A DNA stretch of 64,000 nucleotides, taken from the NCBI GenBank assembly GCA_900095095.1, contig FMBT01000322.1, positions 310,001 through 374,000 of the forward strand, given 5' to 3'. A program made the position numbers and the translations under genes. Under the pieces are notes generated by a model. It was not told where the DNA came from and did no database searches. It saw nothing but the letters and a program-made list of their open reading frames with translations. The DNA comes from Fragilariopsis cylindrus CCMP1102 (taxonomy: Eukaryota; Bacillariophyta; Bacillariophyceae; Bacillariales; Bacillariaceae). Below are positions 11,221 to 22,700 of this stretch, one piece after another; position 1 is the first letter of the stretch; the number at the start of each line of letters is the position of its first letter.

Positions 11221-12072
11221 GTTAAAACCTAATGTTTCGTAATTTGGGACTAATATATACCTTTAAAACACGAATGAAAAAAGAAGGCCCAAAAGCATCG
11301 CATTCACACGTCTTTCATTCGTACGCAAAAGAAGATTCAATCCCGTCTGATATTAAATTCCTATACTGTACGGCCAAAGATCCAGTCGATTGTATTCATT
11401 CGTGATATAAAATAATAGATCCAGTCGAGGGAAATTATTGATTCTGTGAAATAGAAAATCTTGTCTGTGCGTCACAAGTAACGAATAAATGAGTTTAAAA
11501 ATAGTATCAAGACTTATGATTGGTTAAAAATCAAATAATAATAGAAGGCCCAAAAGAATCGCTTTTATGAACTGATGGATTTTGAGATTTGATGAGCGAT
11601 ATTGCCAGTGATGGCTGTTTATTTTGTCGATCGACTCACTACTTAAGTATTGACTGATGTCCGTACTTGGTGAGCGGTAAACTTAAATACTGTAACTGGT
11701 CTAATGAATTTGCCAATGCTGCGATCTTTTATGCTTGGGTGCGATTTTTTCGATTTGATTTGATTCGAGGTTTTTTTCTAGAACGACTGGGTGTGATCTT
11801 TGTGTGTACCAGCAGCTGTGAGACTAACAAAAGCGAGCGAACAGGCAGCTGCACAAGCGTCAAAGCGTCAAAGCAACGAAGCAACACGCAAAAACAAGCA
11901 ACAACAAACCAAGCAGACAGAGAACCGCCATTACAGTAGTACACACTTCTACTAATAAGCTCTAGCTATAGTAGTATCTTTGATCATTAACAACAAAGAA
12001 AGTAAACAGAGGTCTATTAAGTCTTGAGTATTCTATCCCAATATAATCCAGTACTAATACTAATACTAATTG
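11221..12072. promoter_or_regulatory. Upstream region of the first HA gene
   Basis: Two short words each occur twice here: AGAAGGCCCAAAAG, near 11283 and 11543, and AGATCCAGTCGA, near 11378 and 11418. They may be regulatory or remnants of a local duplication. CpG content returns to normal. A short CTAATA run precedes the ATG. No other gene is supported. Confidence 0.45.
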
Positions 12073-15000
12073 ATGATGTCGAATGATGAGAATAACGATA
12101 ACGATATCGTTGATAGTATCGTTGATGATGTTGTTGATGGATATCAAAATGAATTGGTAGACGAACAGGAGCAGCAGGGTCAAGGTGGCGAACAGGAGCA
12201 GGCAGAGCAGGTACATTCGTCCTCTTCTTGTGGTGTTCTTCCACAATCGGCAGCAGATAATACAGATGCTAATGATGGTGATTTATTTAGTCCATTACGA
12301 ATGGAATGTGGAGCAGAACTTATTGATTTATTGGATGATCATCATGCTGTAGACGGCGTCGGCGGCGGACAGAGTCAGAGTCTATCTCAAAATCAAAGCT
12401 CTCAACAGCGTCCATCAGATGAGAAATTAATGTTGTTGTTCGCACAACGATTTCGACATCCACCACAGCAACCGCCACAATTACCTCCCACGCAGCAACT
12501 ACCACAACCGCAACCGCAACTGCAACTGCAACTACCTCCGCCTCCGCCGCAACAACAACGTACACAACAACGTCCATCAGATGAAGAATTAATTCAATTA
12601 GCATCTAAACTCAAAATGGAAGAACAGCAACGTCAAAATAGACAACAATTAGATGACTTGGCTATAAAAGAAAGAGAAGAATTGCGTGTACTGGAAGAAA
12701 AGATACGATGTGAACAACAACGTGTGTTGTTAACACAACAACAAGAAGAGGAGGAATTAGAAGACATAGCAGCAACCAAAGAACTGATTAAACTTAGACG
12801 TAGACTTCGTAAAGAGAATGAGGATGCTAAAATACTAGAAGCGGAGGTTACAAAAGTTGAAAATAAAACAGCAACAATTGCAGTGGCTGTGGACGAAATG
12901 AAGGAAGGTATAGTAGATGTTGAGAATGAGGTACAGATTGATGAAGAAGAAGAGAAAGCTGGTCATCTTAATCTTCATAATAGTAAAGAATCAAATAAAT
13001 CAATGAATGAAAAAGATGCCTTGTTGGCCGTTAAGATTGTTAAAAAGTCTGGAGATAAAACTGATAATCTGTCTCGATATAAGGAAACAAGAATATTAGA
13101 ATCACAACAATTACGCCAACGTGAACAACAACGTGAACAACAACGTGAACAACAGCAACAAGAACAGTTCACAATGCGTCAACGTCAACGTCGACAACAG
13201 CAGCAACAACAATTTCTACTCCAACAGCAACAACAGCAACAGTATCAATACCAGCAACAACAAATCAAACTCCAGTTCCAGCGTCAACAACAACAACAGC
13301 AAATGATGATGATGGGAGGCATGGGGGGAGGTATGAACGGAATGGGGGGAATGCACGGTATGGGTGGTATGGATTCTATGCAAATGCAAATGATGATGAT
13401 GGAAATGGAAGAACAACAACAAATGCAACAACAAATGATTATGATGGGTATGGATCCTTCAACTATGGGAATGGGTGGAATGGATCACGCATCAATGATG
13501 TCAATGATGGGAATGGGAGGTATGGGTGTAGGTGGTGTGGGTGTAGGTGGAATGGGGAGTATGGGAATGAGCGGAATGTCAGATTCAATAATGTCGTCTA
13601 TGAATTCTATTGGTGTTGGTGTTGGTGGTGGTGGTATGGATCCATCATCAATGATGAGCGGCATGAGTATGGTGAATGGTAGTAATAATCGTGGTATGAT
13701 TCCAGTTGACCCCTCTACTTCTGCTGGTGCTGCTGCATCTTTTCGTTCATCGTCATCATTACCAATAGTTTCGGTCTCCTCAAAATCACAACAACAACAA
13801 CAACAACAACAACAACAGCTGCACCATCAAACTGCAACGAAACCTGCTACTTCTACGCTTACTACCGCCACAACAGGACCAGCAGTTCCAACTACAACCA
13901 CAGCAACAGTATCAGCAGTCGAACAAAAAGCTGCAGCAGAACAAAAAGTAGCAAACAATATATCACCATTTCGTACACCTATTGCTATACCTGTTATTAG
14001 TAAATCTATTGTTAATGCATCTGTTACTGCAATTGCTAAACAAATTGTGGCAAGACGTGCTACTGCTGTTATGGCTGCTGCTAAGATAGCTACTGGAGCT
14101 GCTGAAGTAGCTGAAGATGCTTCTGAGAATACTGTTTCTGCGAATGCTGCTACAACAACGACGATAGCTGAGAAATCTGCTGAAATTGCTGAAAGTGGTG
14201 TGACGAAAGAAGCTGAAGCGAGTAAGGATGACACCAAGAAGATGAATAATGGTGATGATGGCGGGGATTCTTCTTCTACCGTTACTACTACTGATCATGA
14301 TCAACAGCATGTCAATGTGAATCATACTATTTTAACTACGTCCACAGTAACCGCGACCGCAACAAATCAACCACCAATTCATCATTCCAATAACAATATT
14401 GAAAATGAAAGTACCGATGTTGGTACTGTTAATACTAATGCCAGAGGTAGTGGTAATAACGAAGTCGTTAGCTGTAGTGGCAATGGCACTGGCACTGGTA
14501 CTATTATTAAAAAGGCAAAACGTAAATATACAAGAAGGATAAAAAATGTTCTGATGGGGACTACTACTGCTACTACTACATGTACGCCGCCCATCAATTC
14601 CAATTGTGATAGTAAAGAATGTACGTATTTCGAATCCGCGTTTGTTCTGTTCATTTTGTTCTGTGCTACGTTTCGGTTACTAACTCCAGTCTTTTTATCC
14701 CCCATCCATCCACACACACACACACACACAGCAGCAGCAACTAATGCACCGTCCTCGATGTCAACTGCTATAATAACGAAGGAAAAGATGGATGAGACTA
14801 TGACACCAACAACAGCAACACCAACGCTATCACAACCACTACCGGAAACGAAAGCGAATGAGACCGCCGTCGACATGAATAAGACGACGACGACGATTAT
14901 CGTCGCATCAGCAGTGATGAAAGAACCGCCATCGCCATCAATTGTATCTAAATCAGCAGCAGCAATAGCAGCAGTAGAATTATCCTCAGTAACAAAGGAC

Positions 15001-18000
15001 AAAGACAGTAATCATGCAATAATAATATCAAAGGAGGAAAAGGATGAACATCCATTCGATATTGGTGCTACTGCTACTGCTACTGCTACTGCTACTGCCA
15101 CGACGTGTAGTAATACCGTAACAGCAACATCAACACCACCAACACCAGCGAACACGATGAAAGTAATAATGACTAGCAGCATGAATGATGATGATGATGA
15201 ATTGATGCCATTATCATGGCCTAATACTGATGGTGATGGTGATGGCGATGGCGATAATGATGATGTTGTATCGATTTCAGAAGATTTGGTTTACATCAAC
15301 AGCAATAATAACAACACCAATGAAACTGCTACTACTTCGGCTACTACTATTATTACGGATGGTTCATCATCGTCATCATCATTAACTTTTGATGGAGTGG
15401 CGAATCACAATAACAGCAATAACAATAACAACAACAGCAATGATTTCACATTATCATCTTCAACAATTCAAGCATGTGTTTCTTCTTCGGTGGATGGTGG
15501 TGAGATTAATGCTAATGCTAATGCTAATGCATGTAGGAAGATATCGAATCATACTGATGATTACAATGCTATATCATTTTGTGAAAGTAATACCCGTCAA
15601 GAAGAAGAAGATGATGATATATTCAGTACTATTGGTGATAATGATAATGATGATAATGACAATGGCATGTATTTGACATTGGACAATGATCCGTTAACAC
15701 TGGACAATGATCCATTAACAGATGTTTCATCATCAATGCCAATGTCAGTGTCAATGTCAAGAATAAGTCCAACACTAGAGAATGATCCATTGACAGTTGT
15801 TTCATCATCAATTTCAAGACCGACACTAGAGAATGATCCATTGACAGCCGTCAACGATGATCATGATGATCCTGATCATGACGAACCGTTGACGATGATA
15901 CCATTGACACTAGATAATGACCCATTAACAGCTGTTGACGATGACGATGATGAACAGTTACCACCAGGACCTTCTTATCCTTCTTCATCATTGTCGTTTG
16001 ATGACAAGTTTCATGATGTACTACGTCTACGTCCTCCTCCTCCTTTATCTGATATTGGTATTAGTGGTTTAGAATCCTTTTCTTCGGCGTTGTGTACTAC
16101 GGGACAGTCACGACTATTACGAAATGAAGAGGATGACAATAATAGTAATAGTAACAATAATAATATTATGGACGATGATGGTAATGATAATGATGACGGA
16201 GGTTTTGGTGATTTAGGTGATGATGAGGATGATGAGGATGATGATGACGATGGGACAGATGATGGGACAGAAGATGAGCCTCTTATTAACCTCCGCAATG
16301 GTAATACAACGAAGGGGGAAATGAAGAAAAGGAAGTGGACGAGCACGGCTAGTATTAGTGATGGTTGTAGTCATCGTCAAGGCGAAGAAGAAGAAGAAGA
16401 TGAAGAGCAAGGAATGGTGAAATTTGAATCAGCGACAAAGCTTATGCCACCTGTACCAGAAGACCTGAATGCTATTTTCAAAAAACTTGAAAGTTCCTGT
16501 CGAGGAGGACAACTACGAAAAGAAGATAATAACAATATCAATAACAGTAACATTAATTTTAATACAAATAATTTTGAGGAACAAAACCAATCACAAAGGT
16601 CATTATTACTGCAAACATCGTCACCGTCACAGCGGGAAGGGCAACAGAAACAAAAACAAAAAGCTGATACGAATGCGAAACCAAAACAGGAAGAATTGAT
16701 GTTGGGATTGGGATCGGGATCAGGATCAGTTGAAATGAAACCGACACGGAACGACGTGCCATCAGAAGTAGAAGTAGAGCAACCAGAAGATCATCTTGTG
16801 CATGATATGTTCAAAAAATTAGAAAATTCATGTCGTCATCAACAAGATAATGATCATAATCCTTCTGAACATCAAGACTTACTGCTGGACAGTGGTGGTG
16901 ATAAGCTGGTTATCTTCGATGGAACAAATATGAACGACGATGTAGACTACCATCAGAAGCAGCAGCAGCAGCAGCTTCATCAGCACCAGTTACCGTTAAC
17001 AAGAGAAGAAGATGGAGCTCTACAATTGGAACCACTTGAACCAGGTGGGTTAGACGCAATATTTCAAAAGATACAAGAAACTACGCAGCAGCATTCTCAG
17101 CAACCGCAATTGCAATCACAATCACAATCGCGATCACAACAAATATTGCTGCACGAGCACGAGCAACGTAATTCTTACGATGACTGTGATAACAAGGAAC
17201 TAATGGCAGGATATCCACTAGCGCATCACAGTCATCAATCATTGAACGGTAGTTTCGATATCAATAACGATGACGATGGCGGTGATTTTAACGCCGATAC
17301 TGTCGTTCCTGATCCTATAAGTAGCAACAATAGCAAGAATGGTAGCGAAGAGAATTGTATATTCGTCCCTGATACTGTAATTATCAACAACGGCAATCAG
17401 CATCGCGTCGACCACCATCAGTACAGAGAAGAAAATGGACAATTATTTTCTACTATTAATAAGAACCACGATGACGGTATTGATATTGATGACTACTCAC
17501 TGTGTTTGGGTGCAGAAAATAACGACGACCACGATGGTGGGTCGTCACTTGATACAATATTCGCCAATTTTACCGCTATACCTGATATTACCCGTACGAA
17601 GAAGAATTGTAGTAGGGATGGTAATCGCAAACGCAAGCGCAGCAAGCCACCGTCGTTGAAGTCGAAATCGAAATCGTTACCGCCGAAGAAGAAGAAGACG
17701 AAGTCGACTGTTGCTATGATAGAAAGCCAAAGAAAGACACAAAAGAATAAAACCAATACCGGTATCTCGTCGCAATCCAAGGTAAAGTCAAAGCCTTTGT
17801 TAAAATCGAAGGCAACGTCAAAGTTGAAATCAACAACGAAAGTCAATAACAAGAGAGTGACGAAGAAGCCAAAACAGCAGGTAAAAAAGCCACCGTCTGT
17901 AAGGACAAAGGTAAAGAAGACGGCTACTGCTAAGTCGAAAGCTATTATTAGCGAACCTGTTGCAGCATCTGTGTCGACAACGTTCGAAATTGAGGACTGT

Positions 18001-18600
18001 AAAATGATCGAGCGATCGACTTCCTTTTCAACTTTGGAAGAAGCAACATTAACGGAAATGCCATACTCGTTAACTTTGGAAGAGGATGACGATGAATGGA
18101 ACGACAACAAACAAGAATCGAAGTCCAAGTCCAACAAGGTTGACTTCAACGTACTACGTGTAGTAGAATCACAACCGACAATGATATTGTTTGAAGCAGA
18201 TCCACCAGCAACATTACTTTTTGAGGCAGATCCACCAGTGTCGCCGCGTTACGATGTTCTAAAAGAGGAGTCATTCGAATCAAAAGCATGTACTAATAAA
18301 ACACAGCAGCACGAAAAATGGATGGACTTTGTTCGACGTTTAGTTCTCTACAAGAAAGAACACAATGGATCGACTGATGTTCCGCGGTATTACGAAAATG
18401 ACAAAGACTTGGGATGTTGGGTGAAAAATCAACGTGATAAACGAAAACATGGTTCATATGAGCTGACGGAAAAACGAATCAACGAATTAAATTCAATTGG
18501 ATTTGTTTGGGATAGTAAACAATTGGATCAACAACAACAAGAACAACAGGAACTATGCAAGCAAACAACCAAACAGCAGAAGCCACTTATGGGGGCATAA
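12073..18600 (+). CDS. Giant disordered protein with C-terminal helicase-associated (HA) domain
   Basis: This frame runs from the first ATG for 2175 residues, or ~2138 if the 111-nt intron is spliced. Most of it is low complexity: Q-rich coiled stretches, a Met/Gly-rich block (residues ~410-540), then Ala, Thr, Asn and Asp tracts. Basic patches such as NRKRKRSK and PKKKKTKS near the end suggest nuclear import. The last ~75 residues form one HA domain: EKWMDFVRRLVLY, a VP..Y turn, LGCWVKNQRDKRK, and IGFVWDS. HA domains were named from bacterial helicases; in diatoms they often occur without a helicase core and probably bind nucleic acid. Internal repeats include QRPSDE[EK]L (twice), LDNDPLT (several) and an IFxKLE motif (four). 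The neighbour at 19.5 kb is a shorter HA paralogue in the same direction. Confidence 0.8.
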   Translation: MMSNDENNDNDIVDSIVDDVVDGYQNELVDEQEQQGQGGEQEQAEQVHSSSSCGVLPQSAADNTDANDGDLFSPLRMECGAELIDLLDDHHAVDGVGGGQSQSLSQNQSSQQRPSDEKLMLLFAQRFRHPPQQPPQLPPTQQLPQPQPQLQLQLPPPPPQQQRTQQRPSDEELIQLASKLKMEEQQRQNRQQLDDLAIKEREELRVLEEKIRCEQQRVLLTQQQEEEELEDIAATKELIKLRRRLRKENEDAKILEAEVTKVENKTATIAVAVDEMKEGIVDVENEVQIDEEEEKAGHLNLHNSKESNKSMNEKDALLAVKIVKKSGDKTDNLSRYKETRILESQQLRQREQQREQQREQQQQEQFTMRQRQRRQQQQQQFLLQQQQQQQYQYQQQQIKLQFQRQQQQQQMMMMGGMGGGMNGMGGMHGMGGMDSMQMQMMMMEMEEQQQMQQQMIMMGMDPSTMGMGGMDHASMMSMMGMGGMGVGGVGVGGMGSMGMSGMSDSIMSSMNSIGVGVGGGGMDPSSMMSGMSMVNGSNNRGMIPVDPSTSAGAAASFRSSSSLPIVSVSSKSQQQQQQQQQQLHHQTATKPATSTLTTATTGPAVPTTTTATVSAVEQKAAAEQKVANNISPFRTPIAIPVISKSIVNASVTAIAKQIVARRATAVMAAAKIATGAAEVAEDASENTVSANAATTTTIAEKSAEIAESGVTKEAEASKDDTKKMNNGDDGGDSSSTVTTTDHDQQHVNVNHTILTTSTVTATATNQPPIHHSNNNIENESTDVGTVNTNARGSGNNEVVSCSGNGTGTGTIIKKAKRKYTRRIKNVLMGTTTATTTCTPPINSNCDSKECTYFESAFVLFILFCATFRLLTPVFLSPIHPHTHTHTAAATNAPSSMSTAIITKEKMDETMTPTTATPTLSQPLPETKANETAVDMNKTTTTIIVASAVMKEPPSPSIVSKSAAAIAAVELSSVTKDKDSNHAIIISKEEKDEHPFDIGATATATATATATTCSNTVTATSTPPTPANTMKVIMTSSMNDDDDELMPLSWPNTDGDGDGDGDNDDVVSISEDLVYINSNNNNTNETATTSATTIITDGSSSSSSLTFDGVANHNNSNNNNNNSNDFTLSSSTIQACVSSSVDGGEINANANANACRKISNHTDDYNAISFCESNTRQEEEDDDIFSTIGDNDNDDNDNGMYLTLDNDPLTLDNDPLTDVSSSMPMSVSMSRISPTLENDPLTVVSSSISRPTLENDPLTAVNDDHDDPDHDEPLTMIPLTLDNDPLTAVDDDDDEQLPPGPSYPSSSLSFDDKFHDVLRLRPPPPLSDIGISGLESFSSALCTTGQSRLLRNEEDDNNSNSNNNNIMDDDGNDNDDGGFGDLGDDEDDEDDDDDGTDDGTEDEPLINLRNGNTTKGEMKKRKWTSTASISDGCSHRQGEEEEEDEEQGMVKFESATKLMPPVPEDLNAIFKKLESSCRGGQLRKEDNNNINNSNINFNTNNFEEQNQSQRSLLLQTSSPSQREGQQKQKQKADTNAKPKQEELMLGLGSGSGSVEMKPTRNDVPSEVEVEQPEDHLVHDMFKKLENSCRHQQDNDHNPSEHQDLLLDSGGDKLVIFDGTNMNDDVDYHQKQQQQQLHQHQLPLTREEDGALQLEPLEPGGLDAIFQKIQETTQQHSQQPQLQSQSQSRSQQILLHEHEQRNSYDDCDNKELMAGYPLAHHSHQSLNGSFDINNDDDGGDFNADTVVPDPISSNNSKNGSEENCIFVPDTVIINNGNQHRVDHHQYREENGQLFSTINKNHDDGIDIDDYSLCLGAENNDDHDGGSSLDTIFANFTAIPDITRTKKNCSRDGNRKRKRSKPPSLKSKSKSLPPKKKKTKSTVAMIESQRKTQKNKTNTGISSQSKVKSKPLLKSKATSKLKSTTKVNNKRVTKKPKQQVKKPPSVRTKVKKTATAKSKAIISEPVAASVSTTFEIEDCKMIERSTSFSTLEEATLTEMPYSLTLEEDDDEWNDNKQESKSKSNKVDFNVLRVVESQPTMILFEADPPATLLFEADPPVSPRYDVLKEESFESKACTNKTQQHEKWMDFVRRLVLYKKEHNGSTDVPRYYENDKDLGCWVKNQRDKRKHGSYELTEKRINELNSIGFVWDSKQLDQQQQEQQELCKQTTKQQKPLMGA
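14621..14731 (+). other. Predicted 111-nt in-frame intron in the first HA gene
   Basis: The donor is AAT|GTACGT and the acceptor is a CA-dinucleotide run ending CACAG|CAGCAG. The length is a multiple of three, phase 1 is kept and there is no in-frame stop, so the frame stays open through it. The retained form would insert a 37-residue hydrophobic stretch (FESAFVLFILFCATF...) into an otherwise hydrophilic protein, which argues that it is normally removed. Confidence 0.75.
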
Positions 18601-19497
18601 AACAAACAATAGAATCAGAATATAAAAGAAGCACTACTGTATAGTTGCTACAGATCTAGTAATGCCTATTATTGATCTCTCCATTTCAATTAGATCAATA
18701 GATTAGTCAGTGACTCGAGCTTAATTCCAAGCACGGAATCATTCTATAAATAGATAATGCATACTGAGCTTAAGAAAAATATTACAATCGTATCTATTGA
18801 AGATATCATATAAGATACATAAGATTATAGAAGCATATCTAAGAACTATTGCTGCTTTTTTTATTGTTGGTAATAGTAGTTCTTGTGCGGCTACTACTGC
18901 TAACGCTACTGCTGATATAGGGTGTCGTTTTTCTTTGTTTCAATTGAAAAATACAGCAAGTGAAAGTAGGTGAGTTTGAAGTTAGTTCGTTGTACTTGTT
19001 ACGCCATTAAAATTGTCGATTGATGAAAAGGCAGTTTCGTTTGTTTCATGTCTTTTTTGCAACTAAGATAGTTGCATTTCGTTGTGCGTTTGTGTTGCTT
19101 TGAGTGTGCGCATTTACAATTGACGACGTACGGACGATCTAACTTGGACAGACTTAGTGCTAAATAAACAAATCGGTAAGGCATCATGCGATGCATGATG
19201 TGTGATTTACAATTGACGACGTACGGACGTTCTACCTTGGACAGACTTTAGTAGAGTAGTGCTAATAAATAGTCATTTCGGTCATTGTTTTTAGCTTCTT
19301 TTTTCTAAAATGCGACGCTTAATTCAGTAACAAGTAGGCAATGGTTGCTTGTGATGATGTGATGCCGCATGCCGGTATGTGTTCCTTTTTTGTTGTTGCC
19401 ACAGTAATATCTCATATATGCTAGCAAGAACAAAGCCGCTCCCGCATCGCATCGCATTACCACCAGTATCTAATTTATTGTCTACTGTACAGTGGAA

Positions 19498-19528
<31 letters not shown>

Positions 19529-19533
19529 CAAAA
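18601..19533. promoter_or_regulatory. Spacer between HA genes with a tandem duplication
   Basis: This spacer holds the 3' flank of the first HA gene and the promoter of the second. A ~60-75-bp segment starting TTTACAATTGACGACGTACG occurs at 19113 and again at 19206, each followed by CTTGGACAGACTT and GTGCTAA. A (GA)n tract lies at 19501-19528, immediately before the ATG. Confidence 0.6.
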
Positions 19534-19850
19534 ATGAATAATAATCGCGTTGTGAAGAAGGAATCAGCAGCAGCAGCAGCAGCAGCGTCATCTCAAAAGA
19601 AGAATAGCGATAGTAATTGTAGTGCTAAAGATGACGATGGCGTAGTCAATAACCATCATGCTGAAGTCACAATCAATAGTAGCAGTTTTAACGATGCCGT
19701 TGTTGATGTTGACGATGATGGTGATGAATTATTACGAACAGTAATGGCAGAAGCGATGGCAACTCTTGATACATTTTTTTCTACTACTACCAGCGTGTTG
19801 TTGCCGAATACAAATACAAATACGTATGTTGATGTTGATGTTCATGGTAA

Positions 19851-19882
<32 letters not shown>

Positions 19883-20964
19883 TTGCTGCTGCTGCGTCTA
19901 CTACTACTGTCGCCCTGCCTGTTGTCAATAATAGCGATACCTTATCGACTACTTCTACTACTACTACTGTCGCCGACGTCATGGCTAAAAGCTACCATGA
20001 TTTCTACAACAACAACAACAACACCACCAACACCACCAACGGTGAGGACGCTGTCACTACTACTAATATCACAGGACAAGATAATACAACAGCAACGAAG
20101 GCAGATGATGTCGGTAACGATGAAGGCAAAAGTAACAACGACAATAATAATAATAATAATAATAATGATAGAATAAATGAAGGGGTACAAAAGATTAAGA
20201 CAGAACCACGTGATAGTATTTGGGTGTTGTATAATGGTAATAACAACAACATCGATAACAGTAGCAATAACGATGACGATGATTATCACAAAAGACAACA
20301 CAAAGGCCAGACAGCTATTCAATCAACGAGTGCGATGAAGAAGAAGGACAAAGAAAACAGTAAAGATGACAGTCCTCCTACTAATCGAAAACGTACTCGT
20401 GATCAAAGTGAAGATGAAGAAAGCTGCGATGACAGCAACATCGACGATGAAATCGACGATGAAGAAGATCCTCGAAAAGACAATGATGCTGTTTGCAATC
20501 CTCAAAAAGATAATCGAAATGATGAGAAATGGATGAGAATGTTTGAAAAACTCGTAGCGTACAAAAATCAACACAACAATACTATGGTACCACAAAAATA
20601 TAAGAAAGACCCGAAGCTTGGACCGTGGGTTTCAAGACTACGTAGAGCGTACAGAAATGATAAGTTACTTCCGAATCGATACGCCCTTTTGAACTCAATT
20701 GCTTTTGACTGGGATGGCATTAAAGGTAAAGTTGTGACAGACCAAATGATATGGATGAACATGTTTCAAAAACTCGTAGCATACAAAAATCAACACAAAA
20801 CTACTTTTGTACCAGTAAAAAATGACCCTAAACTTGGACGGTGGGTTAACACACAACGTCTTAATTACAAAAATGATTTGCTACATCCTGGACGTTTTGA
20901 TCTTTTGAATTCGATTGATTTCACCTGGAACGGAAATAATCGGTATATATGCATGGATTACTAA
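19534..20964 (+). CDS. Protein with two helicase-associated (HA) domains
   Basis: The start is the ATG in CAAAAATGAAT; an earlier in-frame GTG reads only into the GA tract (RERERE) and is rejected. The product is 476 residues. The first ~320 are disordered, with A, N, T and D runs and a basic patch (NRKRTRDQ) that may be a nuclear signal. Two tandem HA domains occupy residues ~329-395 and ~402-465. Each has W-M-x-M-F-[EQ]-K-L-V-A-Y-K-N-Q-H, then a VP segment, LG.WV, R..YKND, and LLNSI.F.W. The two copies are more alike to each other than to the single HA of the upstream gene, which suggests an internal duplication. A nucleic-acid-binding or regulatory role is inferred from the family only. 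Confidence 0.8.
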
Positions 20965-22700
20965 TGGTATTTAGAGTCCCGGTGTTGTATAATAGTAACC
21001 CATTATTTCCAAATACTTTCTCATTTTTGTTATACTGTATATGGGTAGATCGAGATTGATTTTTTATTAATATATGTATTCTTTGCTTTGATACATAGTA
21101 TATTATTTCTACTGACTGTTATAATAAGACTTAGATTACTTTACTTCGTTTATTGTGAAAAGTGTGCAGGAATAATTAATCACCAGCTTTAATATCATGT
21201 TGTCATAAAACATTATATACCGCTACTATACTAATATTAGTATGCTCCTCGTCGTCGTCGTTTTCTTTCTTTTTCCATCATCACCACCACCAAAATAATA
21301 CAGTCGAAAGTTGTACAGTATCTGGATATTCAATATTGCTTTCGTTAAAAGAAAGTGCTGTCTTTATTGTTGCTTGCTTTATTTCAGCTGCTTTTCGATT
21401 TCGTAACTAAGAAGAGGAAAGGAAATATTGTTATGTTATTCTCATTATATTCATCTCATTCTTCCCCCGAAAATATATATCATCAAGAAAAATCAATACG
21501 TAATTTCACAAGACTTTAACTAGAAATTTCATCCATTGTCATTGTAATTGTAATTGTGATTGTACTAGCTACTATGAATCATTATCTTCACCAATACTTA
21601 GCCCCTGCTGGTTCATTTGTTATTGACGATTTAAGGAAGTCTCCTACTATTAACTACTACTACTACTACTACTCGTCTACTATTCCTCTTTTGTTCCGTG
21701 AATCTATCTTCTTCATTAGTATTTTTTGTTTTGTTTTGTTTTTTGATTGCAACCGATGACTTGTTTGTTGTGTCTGCTGCTGTGTCTGCTGCTGCGTTGC
21801 TGCTGCTGTGTTGCTACTACTTGTATTACTGTGACTATTGTTTCCCCCTTTTATGTACAGTAATAATACCGTATCACGAATTGCTATTGCATGTCCAATT
21901 TTTTTTTAGATGTTTCTTGTGCTCAGCTGGACCATCTTCCGTTCATACGTGGATAAAAAATCTAACAAACATACATTTACATGCATGCATACATACATAC
22001 ATGCATACATGCATGCATTGTTATAAGGCATGTTGGATGACTGGCATATCCTGTGGTAGTGCGCCTGGTATGGTTGTACTATACCAACATTAAAAAAGTT
22101 ATAATGATTTGCATACCTCCATTCATGCCTTTTTATTTAGTCACTACAGTATAGTAGCCATATCTCTCAAGTCAAGTCAAGTCAACTAAAAGTCCAACTC
22201 ACAAAACAAAACATTACACAATACACTACACAAAGCCCATCATCTTCTATGGGGTTGATGAACATAATGTATTAATATCATGATAGGCGACTACCGTAGT
22301 CGGGAATAGGACAGACTGAAATAAATACTGTAATATGTGGTTGTACGAGGAGCGAAGCTTAAAACTAAATACTGGGGAAGAGCGAAGCTTAAAAATTAAA
22401 AACATAAGGTGTCTATGATTTCAGATTTTTTATCAAATTAATCGTGGCAAACGTTTGTTTAATACGTAGACAACATGTGTGCTGAATCTTCTCGCACTTT
22501 GCTTAAAAGCGAAAAAGATGATGACTCAAGAATTAATTAGATCTTTTGCGTGTTTCAGTATTCTTTCCTTAAACCACGAAAAATTGTACGTAACGTTATC
22601 ATCCTCTACAGTATCATCACAGCACTTTTCTCACAATCTCACATTTCGACAGTTGTTTGTAAAAACTCATCCAAATCTAAATCTTAAAATAAAATACAAA
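20965..22700. other. Intergenic, simple repeats
   Basis: The 3' flank of the HA gene is AT-rich. A CATG/CATA microsatellite lies near 21980-22018. A short word, GAGCGAAGCTTAAAA, occurs twice near 22351 and 22381, just upstream of the FAS1 gene. Open frames near 21556-22093 are leucine, cysteine and tyrosine runs and are not called. Confidence 0.5.

Noticed and set aside
21698-22093. 131-codon frame rich in Leu, Cys and Tyr
   Set aside because: Composition follows CTG/TAC repeats and a CATG microsatellite, with no conserved segment.
22479-22700. 74-residue N-terminal extension of the FAS1 protein
   Set aside because: It starts at GTG, and the downstream ATG gives a textbook signal peptide.
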